The translations under genes and the position numbers were made by a program. A stretch of 64,000 nt of DNA from Massilia sp. UMI-21. GTDB lineage: Bacteria > Pseudomonadota > Gammaproteobacteria > Burkholderiales > Burkholderiaceae_D. The stretch covers positions 806,001 to 870,000 of the forward strand of contig CP063848.1 of assembly GCA_015277795.1 (NCBI GenBank), written 5' to 3'. Of this stretch, positions 44,562 through 53,623 are shown one piece after another. Positions within the stretch are counted from its first letter, which is position 1; every line of letters starts with the position of its first letter. The notes beneath the pieces were generated by a model. It worked only from the letters and a program-made list of their open reading frames with translations, was not told the origin of the DNA and did no database searches.

Positions 44562-46958
44562 ATGTCCAATTTCATCGTGAAGAAAGTCGCCGTGCTGGGC
44601 GCCGGCGTGATGGGCGCGCAGATCGCTGCGCACTGCGTGAACGCCAAGGTCCCGGTCGTGCTGTTCGACCTGCCGGCAAAGGAAGGCAATAAAAACGGCA
44701 TCGTCCTGAAGGCCATCGAAGGCCTCAAGAAGCTGTCGCCGGCCCCGCTGGGCAACAAGGACGACGCGGCCCTGATCGAAGTGGCCAACTACGAGGACAA
44801 CCTCGATGTGCTGGCTGGCTGCGACCTGATCATCGAAGCCATCGCCGAGCGCATGGACTGGAAACACGACCTGTACAAGAAGGTCGCTCCGCACATCGCC
44901 CCGAACGCGATCTTCGCCTCGAACACCTCGGGCCTGTCGATCAACAAGCTGGCAGAAGGCTTCGATGACGAACTGAAGGCGCGCTTCTGCGGCGTGCACT
45001 TCTTCAACCCGCCGCGCTACATGCACCTGGTCGAACTGATCCCGACCACCAGCACCCGTCCCGACATCCTCGACCAGCTGGAAACCTTCCTGACCTCGAC
45101 CCTGGGCAAGGGCGTGGTGCGCGCGAAAGACACCCCGAACTTCATCGCCAACCGCGTCGGCATCTTCGGCATGCTGGCCACCATCCACGAAGCCGAGAAA
45201 TTCGGCCTGTCGGTGGACGTGGTCGACGACCTGACCGGCGCCAAGCTGGGCCGCGCCAAATCCGGCACCTTCCGCACCGCCGACGTCGTGGGCCTGGACA
45301 CCATGGGCCACGTGATCAAGACCATGCAGGACACCCTGCAGGACGATCCGTTCTTCAGCCTGTACAAGACCCCGGACGTGCTGGCCAAGCTGATCGAGAA
45401 GGGCGCCCTGGGCCAGAAGGCCGGCGGCGGCTTCTACAAGAAGGTCGGCAAGGAGATCCAGCGTCTCGACTTCACCACCGGCGAGTACGTGGCAGGCGGC
45501 GCCAAGGCGGCCGACATCGTCGCCCGCATCCTGAAAGAAAAAGACCCGGTCAAGAAGTTCAAGGCCATGCGCGAATCGACCAACCCGCAGGCGCAGTTCC
45601 TGTGGGCGATCTTCCGCGACGCCTTCCACTACATCGCGATCCACCTCGACACCATCGCCGACAACGCACGCGACATCGACTTCGCGATGCGCTGGGGCTT
45701 CGGCTGGAGCGTCGGTCCGTTCGAGACCTGGCAGGCCGCGGGCTGGACCCAGATCGCCCAGTGGGTGAAGGAAGACATCGACAGCGGCAAGGCCCTGACC
45801 TCCGCACCGCTGCCAAGCTGGGTCTTCGAAGGCCAGGTCGCCGAGAAGGGCGTGCACACCGCCGAGGGTTCGTACTCGGCCTCGAAGAACGCCTACGTGC
45901 CTGCGTCCGACCTGCCGGTGTACCAGCGCCAGCAGTTCCGCGCACCCGTGCTGGGTTCGACCACGGTCGACCCGAAGACCTTCGGCACCACCGTGTTCGA
46001 GGACGAATCGGTGCGCCTGTGGCACGCCGACGACGAGGTACTGGTCATCTCGCTCAAGACCAAGATGCACGTCATCGGTGAAGGCGTGGTGAAGGGCCTG
46101 CAGCGCGGCATGCTTGAGGCCGAAAAGAACTTCAAGGGCCTGGTGATCTGGAACACCGACGCGGCCGAAGGCGGCGCCTTCTCGGCCGGCGCCGACCTGC
46201 AGTCGGCCATGCCGGCCTTCATGATGGGCGGCGCCAAGGCGATGGACCCGATGGTGCGCGACCTGCAGAACGTCTTCATGCAGATGAAGTACTCGAACAT
46301 CCCGGTGGTGGCCGCTGTCGCGGGCCTGGCGCTGGGCGGCGGCTGCGAGATGGCGCTGCACGCATCGAAGCGCGTGGCCTCGATCGAATCCTACATCGGC
46401 CTGGTCGAAGTGGGCGTCGGCCTGGTGCCGGCCGGCGGCGGCCTGAAGGAAGCGGCAGTGCGTGCCTTCAATGACGCCAAGGGCAACGACATCCTGCAAT
46501 TCCTGAAGACCGGCTTCACCAACGCGGCCACCGCGCAGGTATCGAAGTCGGCCCTGGAAGCGAAGGCCATGGGCTACCTGAAGGAAGACGACGTCATCGT
46601 CTTCAACCCCTACGAACTGCTGCACGTGGCCAAGACCACCGCGCGCGCCATGTTCGACGCCGGCTACCGCGCCCCGGCACGCCGCCCGGTCACCGTCACC
46701 GGCCGCTACGGCTGGGCGACGATCCGCGGCCAGCTGGTCAACATGCGCGATGGCGGCTTCATCTCGGCCTACGACTACAAGCTGGGCGACATGATCGCCG
46801 AGATCGTCACGGGCGGCGACGTCGACCAGGGCAGCGTGGTGTCGGAGCAGTGGCTGCTCGACATGGAGCGCAAGGCCTTCATCGAGCTGCTGGGCAATCC
46901 GAAAACGCAGGAACGCATCATGGGAATGATGCAGACCGGTAAGCCAGTACGTAATTAA
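44562..46958 (+). CDS. 3-hydroxyacyl-CoA dehydrogenase / enoyl-CoA hydratase fusion (FadN-like order)
   Basis: 798 aa. N-terminal NAD-dependent 3-hydroxyacyl-CoA dehydrogenase (VAVLGAGVMGAQIAAHCVN, then FASNTSGLSINKLA and GVHFFNPPRYMHLVEL). The C-terminal third, from about residue 490, is an enoyl-CoA hydratase/isomerase domain (FSAGADLQSAMPAFM, AAVAGLALGGGCEMAL). This HAD-then-ECH order is the reverse of E. coli FadB and matches Bacillus FadN. The ATG at 44562 is chosen because the upstream extension is repeat sequence. A thiolase gene follows. Confidence 0.92.
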   Translation: MSNFIVKKVAVLGAGVMGAQIAAHCVNAKVPVVLFDLPAKEGNKNGIVLKAIEGLKKLSPAPLGNKDDAALIEVANYEDNLDVLAGCDLIIEAIAERMDWKHDLYKKVAPHIAPNAIFASNTSGLSINKLAEGFDDELKARFCGVHFFNPPRYMHLVELIPTTSTRPDILDQLETFLTSTLGKGVVRAKDTPNFIANRVGIFGMLATIHEAEKFGLSVDVVDDLTGAKLGRAKSGTFRTADVVGLDTMGHVIKTMQDTLQDDPFFSLYKTPDVLAKLIEKGALGQKAGGGFYKKVGKEIQRLDFTTGEYVAGGAKAADIVARILKEKDPVKKFKAMRESTNPQAQFLWAIFRDAFHYIAIHLDTIADNARDIDFAMRWGFGWSVGPFETWQAAGWTQIAQWVKEDIDSGKALTSAPLPSWVFEGQVAEKGVHTAEGSYSASKNAYVPASDLPVYQRQQFRAPVLGSTTVDPKTFGTTVFEDESVRLWHADDEVLVISLKTKMHVIGEGVVKGLQRGMLEAEKNFKGLVIWNTDAAEGGAFSAGADLQSAMPAFMMGGAKAMDPMVRDLQNVFMQMKYSNIPVVAAVAGLALGGGCEMALHASKRVASIESYIGLVEVGVGLVPAGGGLKEAAVRAFNDAKGNDILQFLKTGFTNAATAQVSKSALEAKAMGYLKEDDVIVFNPYELLHVAKTTARAMFDAGYRAPARRPVTVTGRYGWATIRGQLVNMRDGGFISAYDYKLGDMIAEIVTGGDVDQGSVVSEQWLLDMERKAFIELLGNPKTQERIMGMMQTGKPVRN

Positions 46959-46994
46959 CGTAGCTAATAGCCGCGACAGAACAGGACAACTGAC

Positions 46995-48191
46995 ATGAGC
47001 AAACAACTTCAAGACGCATACATCGTCGCAGCGACCCGCACCCCGATCGGCAAGGCGCCGCGCGGCATGTTCAAAACGACCCGCCCGGACGACCTGCTGG
47101 TGCACGCGATCCGCGGCGCCATGGCCGCCGTGCCGAACCTGGACCCGGCCCTGATCGTCGACGCCATCGTCGGCTGCTCGTTCCCGGAAGCGGAGCAGGG
47201 CTTCAACGTGGCGCGTAACTCGGTGGTGCTGGCTGGCCTGCCGAACACCGTGGGCGGCGTCACCGTCAACCGCTACTGCGCCTCGGGCATCACCGCCCTG
47301 GCCATGGCCGCCGACCGCATCCGCGTGGGCGAAGCCGACGTGATGATCGCCGGCGGCGTCGAATCGATGTCGATGGTCCCGATGATGGGTCACCATCCCT
47401 CCATCAACATGGAGACCTTCAAGGACGAGAACGTGGGCCTGGCCTACGGCATGGGCCTGACCGCCGAGAAGGTGGCCGAGCAGTGGAAGATCTCGCGCGA
47501 AGACCAGGACGCCTTCGGCCTGGAATCGCACCGCCGCGCCATCGCTGCCCAGCAGGCCGGTCAGTTCAAGGACGAGATCACCCCGGTGGAAATCATCACC
47601 CGCACGCCGAACCTGGCGACCGGTGAAATCAGCGTCAAGCGCCGCACCGTCGACCTCGACGAAGGCCCGCGCGCCGACGCCTCGATGGAAGGCATGGCCA
47701 AGCTGCGCCCGGTGTTCGCCGCCAAGGGCAGCGTGACCGCCGCGACCTCGTCGCAGATGTCGGACGGCGCCGGTGCGCTGATCGTCGTCAGCGAAAAGAT
47801 CCTGAAGGAGCACAACCTGACCCCGCTGGCCAAGTTCTCCTCCTTCGCCGTGCGCGGCGTGCCGCCGGAGATCATGGGCATCGGCCCGAAGGTCGCGATT
47901 CCCGCGGCGCTGGCCGCCGCCGGCATCACCCAGGACCAGCTGGACTGGATCGAGCTGAACGAAGCCTTCGCCGCACAGGCGCTGGCCGTGATTCGCGACC
48001 TGGGCCTCGACACCTCCAAAGTGAACCCGATGGGCGGCGCGATCGCCCTGGGTCACCCGCTGGGCGCCACCGGTGCGATCCGCGCCGCGACCGTCGTGCA
48101 CGCACTGCGCCGCAACAACCTGAAGTACGGCATGGTGACGATGTGCGTCGGCGCCGGCATGGGCGCGGCTGGTATCATCGAGCGCGTGTAA
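46995..48191 (+). CDS. acetyl-CoA C-acyltransferase (thiolase)
   Basis: 398 aa. Last step of beta-oxidation, thiolytic cleavage of 3-ketoacyl-CoA. Active-site Cys in VNRYCASGITALAMA, the His in ALGHPLGATGA, the second Cys in MCVGAGMGAAGI, and NEAFAAQALAV. ACAGGACAACTGAC precedes the ATG. It pairs with the upstream fusion gene as the trifunctional set. Confidence 0.94.
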   Translation: MSKQLQDAYIVAATRTPIGKAPRGMFKTTRPDDLLVHAIRGAMAAVPNLDPALIVDAIVGCSFPEAEQGFNVARNSVVLAGLPNTVGGVTVNRYCASGITALAMAADRIRVGEADVMIAGGVESMSMVPMMGHHPSINMETFKDENVGLAYGMGLTAEKVAEQWKISREDQDAFGLESHRRAIAAQQAGQFKDEITPVEIITRTPNLATGEISVKRRTVDLDEGPRADASMEGMAKLRPVFAAKGSVTAATSSQMSDGAGALIVVSEKILKEHNLTPLAKFSSFAVRGVPPEIMGIGPKVAIPAALAAAGITQDQLDWIELNEAFAAQALAVIRDLGLDTSKVNPMGGAIALGHPLGATGAIRAATVVHALRRNNLKYGMVTMCVGAGMGAAGIIERV

Positions 48192-48244
48192 GCATCAAGT
48201 AGTAAGTAAGCAGTGACCGCGCGGGCGGGACATCCGTTTGCCCT

Positions 48245-48279
48245 TGTAGGGTGGGCGGGTCTCCCGCCCGCGCGTTCAA
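48245..48279 (+). repeat. dispersed hairpin repeat family 1, copy F
   Basis: TGTAGGGTG, arms GGGCGGG/CCCGCCC around a TCT loop, then GCGCGTTCAAG. It lies between the thiolase and enoyl-CoA hydratase genes, within the apparent operon. Confidence 0.85.
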
Positions 48280-48308
48280 GCAGCCCAAGAACAATCGGAG
48301 ACCTGAAT

Positions 48309-49088
48309 ATGGACATGCTGATCACCAAGGCCAACGGCCTCTTGACCATCGAATTCAACCGCCTCGAGCGCAAGAACGCGATCACCGCCGCGATGTACCA
48401 ATCGATGGCCGACGCCCTGGTCGAGGCCGAGCAGGACAGCGCCGTGCGCGCCATCCTCATCGCCGGCAAGCCGGAAATCTTCACCGCCGGTAACGACCTC
48501 GACGACTTCATGAAGAACTCGGCGCCGGTGCCGGGCGTTCCAAGCGAGAACCGCCCGGTATTCCAGTTCATGCGCGCCCTGAACGGTTTGAGCAAGCCAG
48601 TGATCGCTGCGGTGGCCGGCGCCGCCATCGGCATCGGCACCACCATGCTGATGCACTGCGACCTGGTCTACGCCGCCGACAACGCCAAGTTCTCGGTGCC
48701 CTTCACCCAGCTCGGCCTGTGCCCGGAATTCGGCTCGTCCCTGCTGCTGCCGCAGCTGGCCGGCTACCCGCGCGCCGCCGAGAAGCTGCTGCTGGGCGAA
48801 GCCTTCGGCGCCCAGGAAGCCTTCGAGATGGGCCTGTTGACGAAAGTGCTGCCGGCCGCCGAGTTGCGCGCTTTCGCGGAACGGCAGGCCGCCAAGCTGG
48901 TGGCGCTGCCGGCCGCCTCGATCCGCACCACCAAGGCGCTGATGAAGCGTCCGCGCGCCGACGCGATCGGGGCTGCGATCGCCGCCGAGAACGAACGCTT
49001 CGCCGCCATGCTGCTGGCGCCGGAAGCCAAGGAAGCCTTCACCGCCTTCTTTGAAAAGCGCAAGCCGGACTTTTCGAAGTTCGATTGA
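48309..49088 (+). CDS. enoyl-CoA hydratase
   Basis: 259 aa. Crotonase with EFNRLERKNAITAAMYQSM, the oxyanion-hole segments IFTAGNDLDDFM and AAVAGAAIGIGTTMLMHCDL, and PFTQLGLCPEFGSSLLLPQL. Several members with this pattern act as enoyl-CoA hydratase or isomerase on unusual chains. The ATG at 48309 is chosen; the upstream frame runs through the repeat. Last gene of the fatty-acid operon; a porin gene converges on it. Confidence 0.9.
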   Translation: MDMLITKANGLLTIEFNRLERKNAITAAMYQSMADALVEAEQDSAVRAILIAGKPEIFTAGNDLDDFMKNSAPVPGVPSENRPVFQFMRALNGLSKPVIAAVAGAAIGIGTTMLMHCDLVYAADNAKFSVPFTQLGLCPEFGSSLLLPQLAGYPRAAEKLLLGEAFGAQEAFEMGLLTKVLPAAELRAFAERQAAKLVALPAASIRTTKALMKRPRADAIGAAIAAENERFAAMLLAPEAKEAFTAFFEKRKPDFSKFD

Positions 49089-49089
49089 T

Positions 49090-50154
49090 TCAAAAATCGT
49101 AGCGCAGGCCGACCGCGATGGCCTGGCCGCCGCTGATGCCGGCATCGAAATCGTCCAGGCCCCCGCGACGCGGGGTCAGGACGGCGGTCGAGCCCTCCCG
49201 GTAATACTCTGCGAAGAGCTTGAAGTCATCCCTGAGCTGATGGTCGACACCGAGATGGACGATGTTGTCGCCATAATTTTCCACGCGCGCCAGCATCAGC
49301 TTGAAGGTCGTCTTGCCCATGGCATAGCTGCCGAACAGGTTGATGGCCTGGTTGCCGTCGCTCGAAAAGCCGCCGGGCGCACGATTTCCCGAGTCGAAGC
49401 GCTCGTACTTGGCCGCCAGATAGAGATTGCCGGCCTGGTGGCTGGCGGACAGCCCGAACAGGCGGTTGCGCCCGTAGCCCGCGTCGCCCCGGTCATCGAT
49501 GCCGGCGGCAAGGCGGGTGTTGCCGAAGCTGTAGGTGGCGGCGATTTGCCGGCGCCGCGCATCGATGCGCGAGGTCGAGCGCGCGTTTCCGCTGCTGCCG
49601 GTGTACCCCGCGCTGAGCGAGAACCCGGCGACTTCCGGCGTCGAATACGCCAGGGTCTGCGCCACGCGAAACACGGTGTAGGTCGCAAAACCGCTGTAAT
49701 AAGTGCTGAACATGTCCACCGGCGCCGCAACCGCATTGTAGTAGGGCATCCACTGCTGACCGTAGGTGAACGTGCCGAACCTGCTTCGCAAGCCCAGCTG
49801 GGCAAGCCTGATCCGCTCTCCGTGAGGACGATTGGCATCGCCCTGGTCATAGGGGTCGCGCATCCGGAAGTTGGCCGAATCAACCGGAAGTTCCAGCTGG
49901 CCCGTCAGCGCCAGTTCGGCGCCCAGCGGATAGTCGATCTTGACGCCTACCCGCGAGTAGGCGTCCCGGAATCCCGTGTAACTGTCCAGGCGATCGTCGC
50001 GGTCCGGCTCGACTGCCTCGACCTGGGTGCGCAGCGAAGCGTAGAAGTCGACATTGGGGGTGCTCTGGGTGTTCTGGGCAGCGGCGTCGGTCCAGGCCAG
50101 GCAGCCCGAGATCCCGAGCGCGCAGCTCGTCAAGGTAAGGTGTAGCTTAAGCAT
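49090..50154 (-). CDS. outer-membrane porin (Gram-negative porin type)
   Basis: 354 aa. Signal peptide (LTSCALGISGCLAWTDAAA), then a 16-strand type porin: VDFYASLRTQVEAVEPDRDD, RVGVKIDYPLGAELALTGQL and terminal GGQAIAVGLRYDF with C-terminal Phe. The start overlaps the stop of the MarC-family gene by eight bases and has GGGAG as ribosome-binding site, so the two are coupled. Substrate unknown; a glycan-degradation cluster lies further upstream. Confidence 0.88.
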   Translation of the reverse strand: MLKLHLTLTSCALGISGCLAWTDAAAQNTQSTPNVDFYASLRTQVEAVEPDRDDRLDSYTGFRDAYSRVGVKIDYPLGAELALTGQLELPVDSANFRMRDPYDQGDANRPHGERIRLAQLGLRSRFGTFTYGQQWMPYYNAVAAPVDMFSTYYSGFATYTVFRVAQTLAYSTPEVAGFSLSAGYTGSSGNARSTSRIDARRRQIAATYSFGNTRLAAGIDDRGDAGYGRNRLFGLSASHQAGNLYLAAKYERFDSGNRAPGGFSSDGNQAINLFGSYAMGKTTFKLMLARVENYGDNIVHLGVDHQLRDDFKLFAEYYREGSTAVLTPRRGGLDDFDAGISGGQAIAVGLRYDF

Positions 50155-50890
50155 GAATCATCTCCCTATGCTGGGTTGGGACGAACGCCTGGACGGTAGT
50201 CACTTGGGGAGAGGCGGGAAGGATCCCGAGCAACAATTCACTGACCCCATCCCATACGATTTGCACGCCGAGGCACAGCAGGATGAAGGCGGTCAGGCGC
50301 AGGAAGACGGCTGTGCCGGCATCGCCGATCAGGCGCAGAAAGTGCTCGCCATAGCGAAAGGCGAGGTAGAGCAGCACGCCGATGATCGCCAGCGCCGATA
50401 ATGCACCCCCCATGCGCGCCAGCGATACCACCAGCCGGACATCGTGCAGGGCGACGCCCACGGTGATGGCGACCGAGATCGAGGCGGGGCCGCAGCTGAT
50501 CGGAAAGGTCAGCGGATAGAAGGCCTGGCGGTGCGCATGATCGGGGGTGAACGCTTCGGCCAGGGCAGCCCGGCTGTCGGGTGTGCTGGGCGTCGCGCCG
50601 AGCAGGCGCCATGCCACGGATGCGAGGAGAAGGCCGCCGCCGATACGGACGATGGACAGCGAAATGCCGAAGAAATCGAGCACGTAGGAACCGATCAGCA
50701 TCGAACCCGTCATCAGCCAGAGCATGTTGCGCGCGATACGGCGCGCCAGCAGGGTGCGGGTTGCGGGCGATGCACCTTCGGTCATGCTCAGGAAAATCGG
50801 TGCAGTTGCAGCCGGATTCAGAATAGGTAGCATGGTTGCCAGCACAAACAGCAAGCTTTTGGTTGCTTCCAGCAATAACTCGATCGTCAT
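50147..50890 (-). CDS. MarC family integral membrane protein
   Basis: 247 aa, six membrane helices in two halves. Family segments: ATMLPILNPAATAPIFLSMT, RIARNMLWLMTGSMLIG, FYPLTFPISCGPASISVAIT and LCLGVQIVWDGVSELL. MarC proteins have no proven transport function. The 5' region carries a 13-codon upstream ORF (50906-50947) and an 81-base structured element (50987-51067). The porin gene follows in the same operon. Confidence 0.9.
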   Translation of the reverse strand: MTIELLLEATKSLLFVLATMLPILNPAATAPIFLSMTEGASPATRTLLARRIARNMLWLMTGSMLIGSYVLDFFGISLSIVRIGGGLLLASVAWRLLGATPSTPDSRAALAEAFTPDHAHRQAFYPLTFPISCGPASISVAITVGVALHDVRLVVSLARMGGALSALAIIGVLLYLAFRYGEHFLRLIGDAGTAVFLRLTAFILLCLGVQIVWDGVSELLLGILPASPQVTTVQAFVPTQHREMIHA

Positions 50891-50905
50891 GACAATATAA
50901 GTGGG

Positions 50906-50947
50906 TTACGGCGACAGGCAACACGCCGAAGAGACGATGAGCTGCAT
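50906..50947 (-). CDS. 13-codon upstream ORF (leader peptide) of the MarC-family gene
   Basis: ATG at 50947, encoding MQLIVSSACCLSP, stop at 50906-50908, only 15 bases before the MarC start. AAGGAATCACC precedes it, a better ribosome-binding site than that of MarC itself. An ATTCCT/AGGAAT hairpin covers that site. It may be a regulatory leader peptide; two adjacent cysteine codons are notable. Confidence 0.5.
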   Translation of the reverse strand: MQLIVSSACCLSP

Positions 50948-50986
50948 TGGTGATTCCTTGAGGAATCCTGGATCGTCGGACGCGTT

Positions 50987-51067
50987 CATACACTCCCGAA
51001 ACCTGGCCTCCTCCGGGGAGGCGAACACCAATGACCTGCGTACGCAGGCCGCGGTAGGGAGTATATG
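50987..51067 (-). ncRNA. candidate structured leader RNA (three-way junction) upstream of the MarC gene
   Basis: On the minus strand an 11-bp closing stem CATATACTCCC/GGGAGTGTATG (51057-51067 with 50987-50997, one G-U pair) encloses two perfect hairpins: CCTGCG-TA-CGCAGG (51035-51048) and GCCTCC-loop-GGAGGC (51006-51022). Unpaired joints are TACCGCGG, TCATTGGTGTTC and CAGGTTTC. The layout resembles a riboswitch-type junction but I do not recognise a known class. Confidence 0.5.
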
Positions 51068-51129
51068 ACGGAGGCGAAAAACGTGACGCCCGCTGCGCAC
51101 CTGTGCAGTGACGGGCGGATTCGTATGGC

Positions 51130-53481
51130 CTACAGCTGCACCAGCCTGTCACCCACATACACCCGATAGCGCCGGATCCGCCCCGTCACGGTATCCGGCC
51201 CCTGGCGCGGCGTGTAGCGCAGGCCGGCAATGTCGACGGGGGCGCCGAGGTCGATGACCAGGCGCGCCGGCCCCGGCGGAACCCCCTTGCCCCAGGCCGT
51301 ATGCCAGTAATCGCTTGCCTGGCCATTGATGGCGTTCAGGGCGCTGCCGTCTTCCTTGTGCGCTTCCTCGCTGCTGGCGTAGGCGATCGTCCAGGCACTC
51401 TGGTTCATGGGCTTGCCGTCCAGGCCGAGCAGCGCCAGTTCGGCGATGGCGGCATGCGGCGTGCCGTCGAAGGTGTCGAGCACCTCAAGACACAGCTGGC
51501 GCCCGCGTGCCGGCTGCGCGAACCCCACGTCCTGGGTGGCAGCCCCGCCGGCGAACTGTCCACTATGCACCGGCGTCATGCCGGCCAGCTTCGGGCGCGC
51601 CTTGCTGGCCGGACGCGCGAGGTCGCGCTCGGGATGCAGTTCGTCGAGGATGGGCGTGCTGCGCCCTGCGATGCGGCTGGCGCGCGGGCCGGTGAGGTCG
51701 AGTACGATCACCTCGTTGCGGCCGGCCTTCATCCACGGCGCCGGCAGGTACATGGTCTGGGTCGGGCCGATGCTCCAGTAGCGGCCCAGGCAGCGGCCGT
51801 TGATCCAGACGATGCCCTGGCCCCAGCTGGACAGGTCGAGGAAGGTGTCGGCCCGTTCGTTCACGTCGAAACTGCCGCGCCAGAAGGCCGGGCCTTCCGC
51901 ACGCTTGGCCTGCCAGCGCAGCGGTGGCAGGTCGCCATCGGCGCCGAAGTCGATGGCGCGGATCTCCCAGTCTTTCAGTTCCCCGGCCGCACCGTCCGCT
52001 GTGCGCAGCACCACCGGGCCCTGCAATCCCTTGCGGTCGTGGATCTCGACGCCGAAATTCACGCGTGCGATCGTGTACAGCAGCACTTCCAGCTTCATCG
52101 GCGCCGGGCGCGCCGGCAGCTCGACGCTGAAGCGGCGCCGGCGCGTATCCATCGTGCCCGCCAGGCGCCCGCCGAGGTAGACCCAGGCCAGGTCGCGCGC
52201 GTTCGCGGCTTCCAGCCTGCCGGCCGGGCCGGGCGGCAGCGTGATGCTGTAGGCAACCAGGCCGCGGCTGATGTCGTACTGTTCGATATTGCGCGGCGAG
52301 CTGTCCCTGATCGCCGCTCCAGGTAAATTCGCGAACACGGGCGCGGTCTCGCGCAAGGCAAAAGCGGGAAGCGCCATCACCGGCAGCTGCGCCGGCGCGG
52401 CGGGCAAGGTCTCGCCGGGCGCCAGGTGCCGGCCCAGGCATTCGCGGTAGGTGCGGAATTTCTCGCCCAGCCAGCCCGCCTCGCTGATCGGGGCGTCGTA
52501 GTCGTAGCTCGTCGTATCGGGGCGGAAGGGTCGGTCGCAGCCGCCCCACAGGCCGAAGGTGGTGCCGCCGTGCGCCATGTACAGGCTGAACGAGCCGTTC
52601 GCGTCCAGCATGGCGTCGATGTCCTGGATCGCGCGCGCATTGTCGCCGCGCTTGTGCGGCGTGCCCCAGGTATCGAACCAGCCCGAGTAATACTCGCCGC
52701 ACATCAAGGGTCCCTGCTGCACGGCGGCCAGCGCCTTGAAGCCGCGCGCCGGGTCGCTGCCGAAATTCGCGACCGACAGCAGCTCGGGGATGTGGGTCTT
52801 GGCCACCGCATTGGTCGGGTTGCACTGGAACAGGGGCACGTCGAAGCGTGCATCGAGCAGGGCCTGGCGCATCAGCCGCATGTAGTCGCGGTCGTCGCCG
52901 AAGAAGCCGTATTCGTTCTCGACCTGCACCATCAGGATCGGGCCGCCCTGCGTTACCTGCATCGGCGCCAGCACCCGGCCGACCTCCCGCAGCCAGCGCC
53001 GCGCCGGCGCGACAAATGCCGGGGCGCGGGTGCGCAAGAAGCTGTCGCCCGGATGTTTCAGCAGCCACCACGGCAGGCCGCCCATTTCCCATTCGGCGCA
53101 GGCGTAGGGGCCCGGGCGCAGGATGACCCACAGGCCCTCCGCTTGCGCCAGCCTGCAGAATTCGGCGGCGTCGCGCTGCCCGTCCCAGCGGTACTGGCCT
53201 TCGCGCCACTCGTGGTAGTTCCAGAACAGGTAGGCGCAGACCGTATTCAGGCCCATGGCCCTGATCGCCTTCAGGCGGTGCCCCCAGTATTCGCGCGGCA
53301 CCCGGGCAAAGTGCATCTCGCCGCAGCGGATCTGCAGGGGCTTCCCGTCGAGCAGGAAATCCTTGTCGCCGATGGCGAAGCGGGGCGCCGCAGCCGCGGC
53401 TGCGGCATGCGGGACGTTCAGCGCGAGGGCGGTGCCGGCGGCGGCGCCGAGGAAGCTGCGGCGCGATGGGTGGAGGGTCAT
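51130..53481 (-). CDS. secreted beta-galactosidase-type glycoside hydrolase family 35
   Basis: 783 aa. Twin-arginine-type signal (SRRSFLGAAAGTALALNVPHA). The GH35 TIM barrel (FLLDGKPLQIRCGEMHFARV, WEMGGLPWWLLKHPG) has the acid/base Glu in MVQVENEYGFFG and the nucleophile Glu in MCGEYYSGWFDTWG. Beta-sandwich domains follow (FLDLSSWGQGIVWINGRCLG), and a C-terminal discoidin/F5-8C-like domain from about residue 640. It removes terminal beta-galactose from oligo- or polysaccharides, probably in the periplasm. The ATG at 53481 has GGAGGGTC-type context. Divergent from the BNR_4 gene. Confidence 0.92.
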   Translation of the reverse strand: MTLHPSRRSFLGAAAGTALALNVPHAAAAAAAPRFAIGDKDFLLDGKPLQIRCGEMHFARVPREYWGHRLKAIRAMGLNTVCAYLFWNYHEWREGQYRWDGQRDAAEFCRLAQAEGLWVILRPGPYACAEWEMGGLPWWLLKHPGDSFLRTRAPAFVAPARRWLREVGRVLAPMQVTQGGPILMVQVENEYGFFGDDRDYMRLMRQALLDARFDVPLFQCNPTNAVAKTHIPELLSVANFGSDPARGFKALAAVQQGPLMCGEYYSGWFDTWGTPHKRGDNARAIQDIDAMLDANGSFSLYMAHGGTTFGLWGGCDRPFRPDTTSYDYDAPISEAGWLGEKFRTYRECLGRHLAPGETLPAAPAQLPVMALPAFALRETAPVFANLPGAAIRDSSPRNIEQYDISRGLVAYSITLPPGPAGRLEAANARDLAWVYLGGRLAGTMDTRRRRFSVELPARPAPMKLEVLLYTIARVNFGVEIHDRKGLQGPVVLRTADGAAGELKDWEIRAIDFGADGDLPPLRWQAKRAEGPAFWRGSFDVNERADTFLDLSSWGQGIVWINGRCLGRYWSIGPTQTMYLPAPWMKAGRNEVIVLDLTGPRASRIAGRSTPILDELHPERDLARPASKARPKLAGMTPVHSGQFAGGAATQDVGFAQPARGRQLCLEVLDTFDGTPHAAIAELALLGLDGKPMNQSAWTIAYASSEEAHKEDGSALNAINGQASDYWHTAWGKGVPPGPARLVIDLGAPVDIAGLRYTPRQGPDTVTGRIRRYRVYVGDRLVQL

Positions 53482-53623
53482 GGCAGTCCGGGCGAGGATG
53501 GTGTGCCCTGCATGGTAGAGGAACTGCGCCTGCCGCAGCAGGCCCTCCTGCGAAACGCTCAACAGCTTGATTCCGGGGCCCTTGCATTGCGGTGTAAGGT
53601 AGCCGGATTCGCGTGGAGAGAAC

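Noticed and set aside
44541..48101. A stop-free minus-strand frame of about 3.5 kb opposite the beta-oxidation genes
   Set aside because: Same artefact: the plus strand encodes the fusion protein and thiolase with intact active sites.
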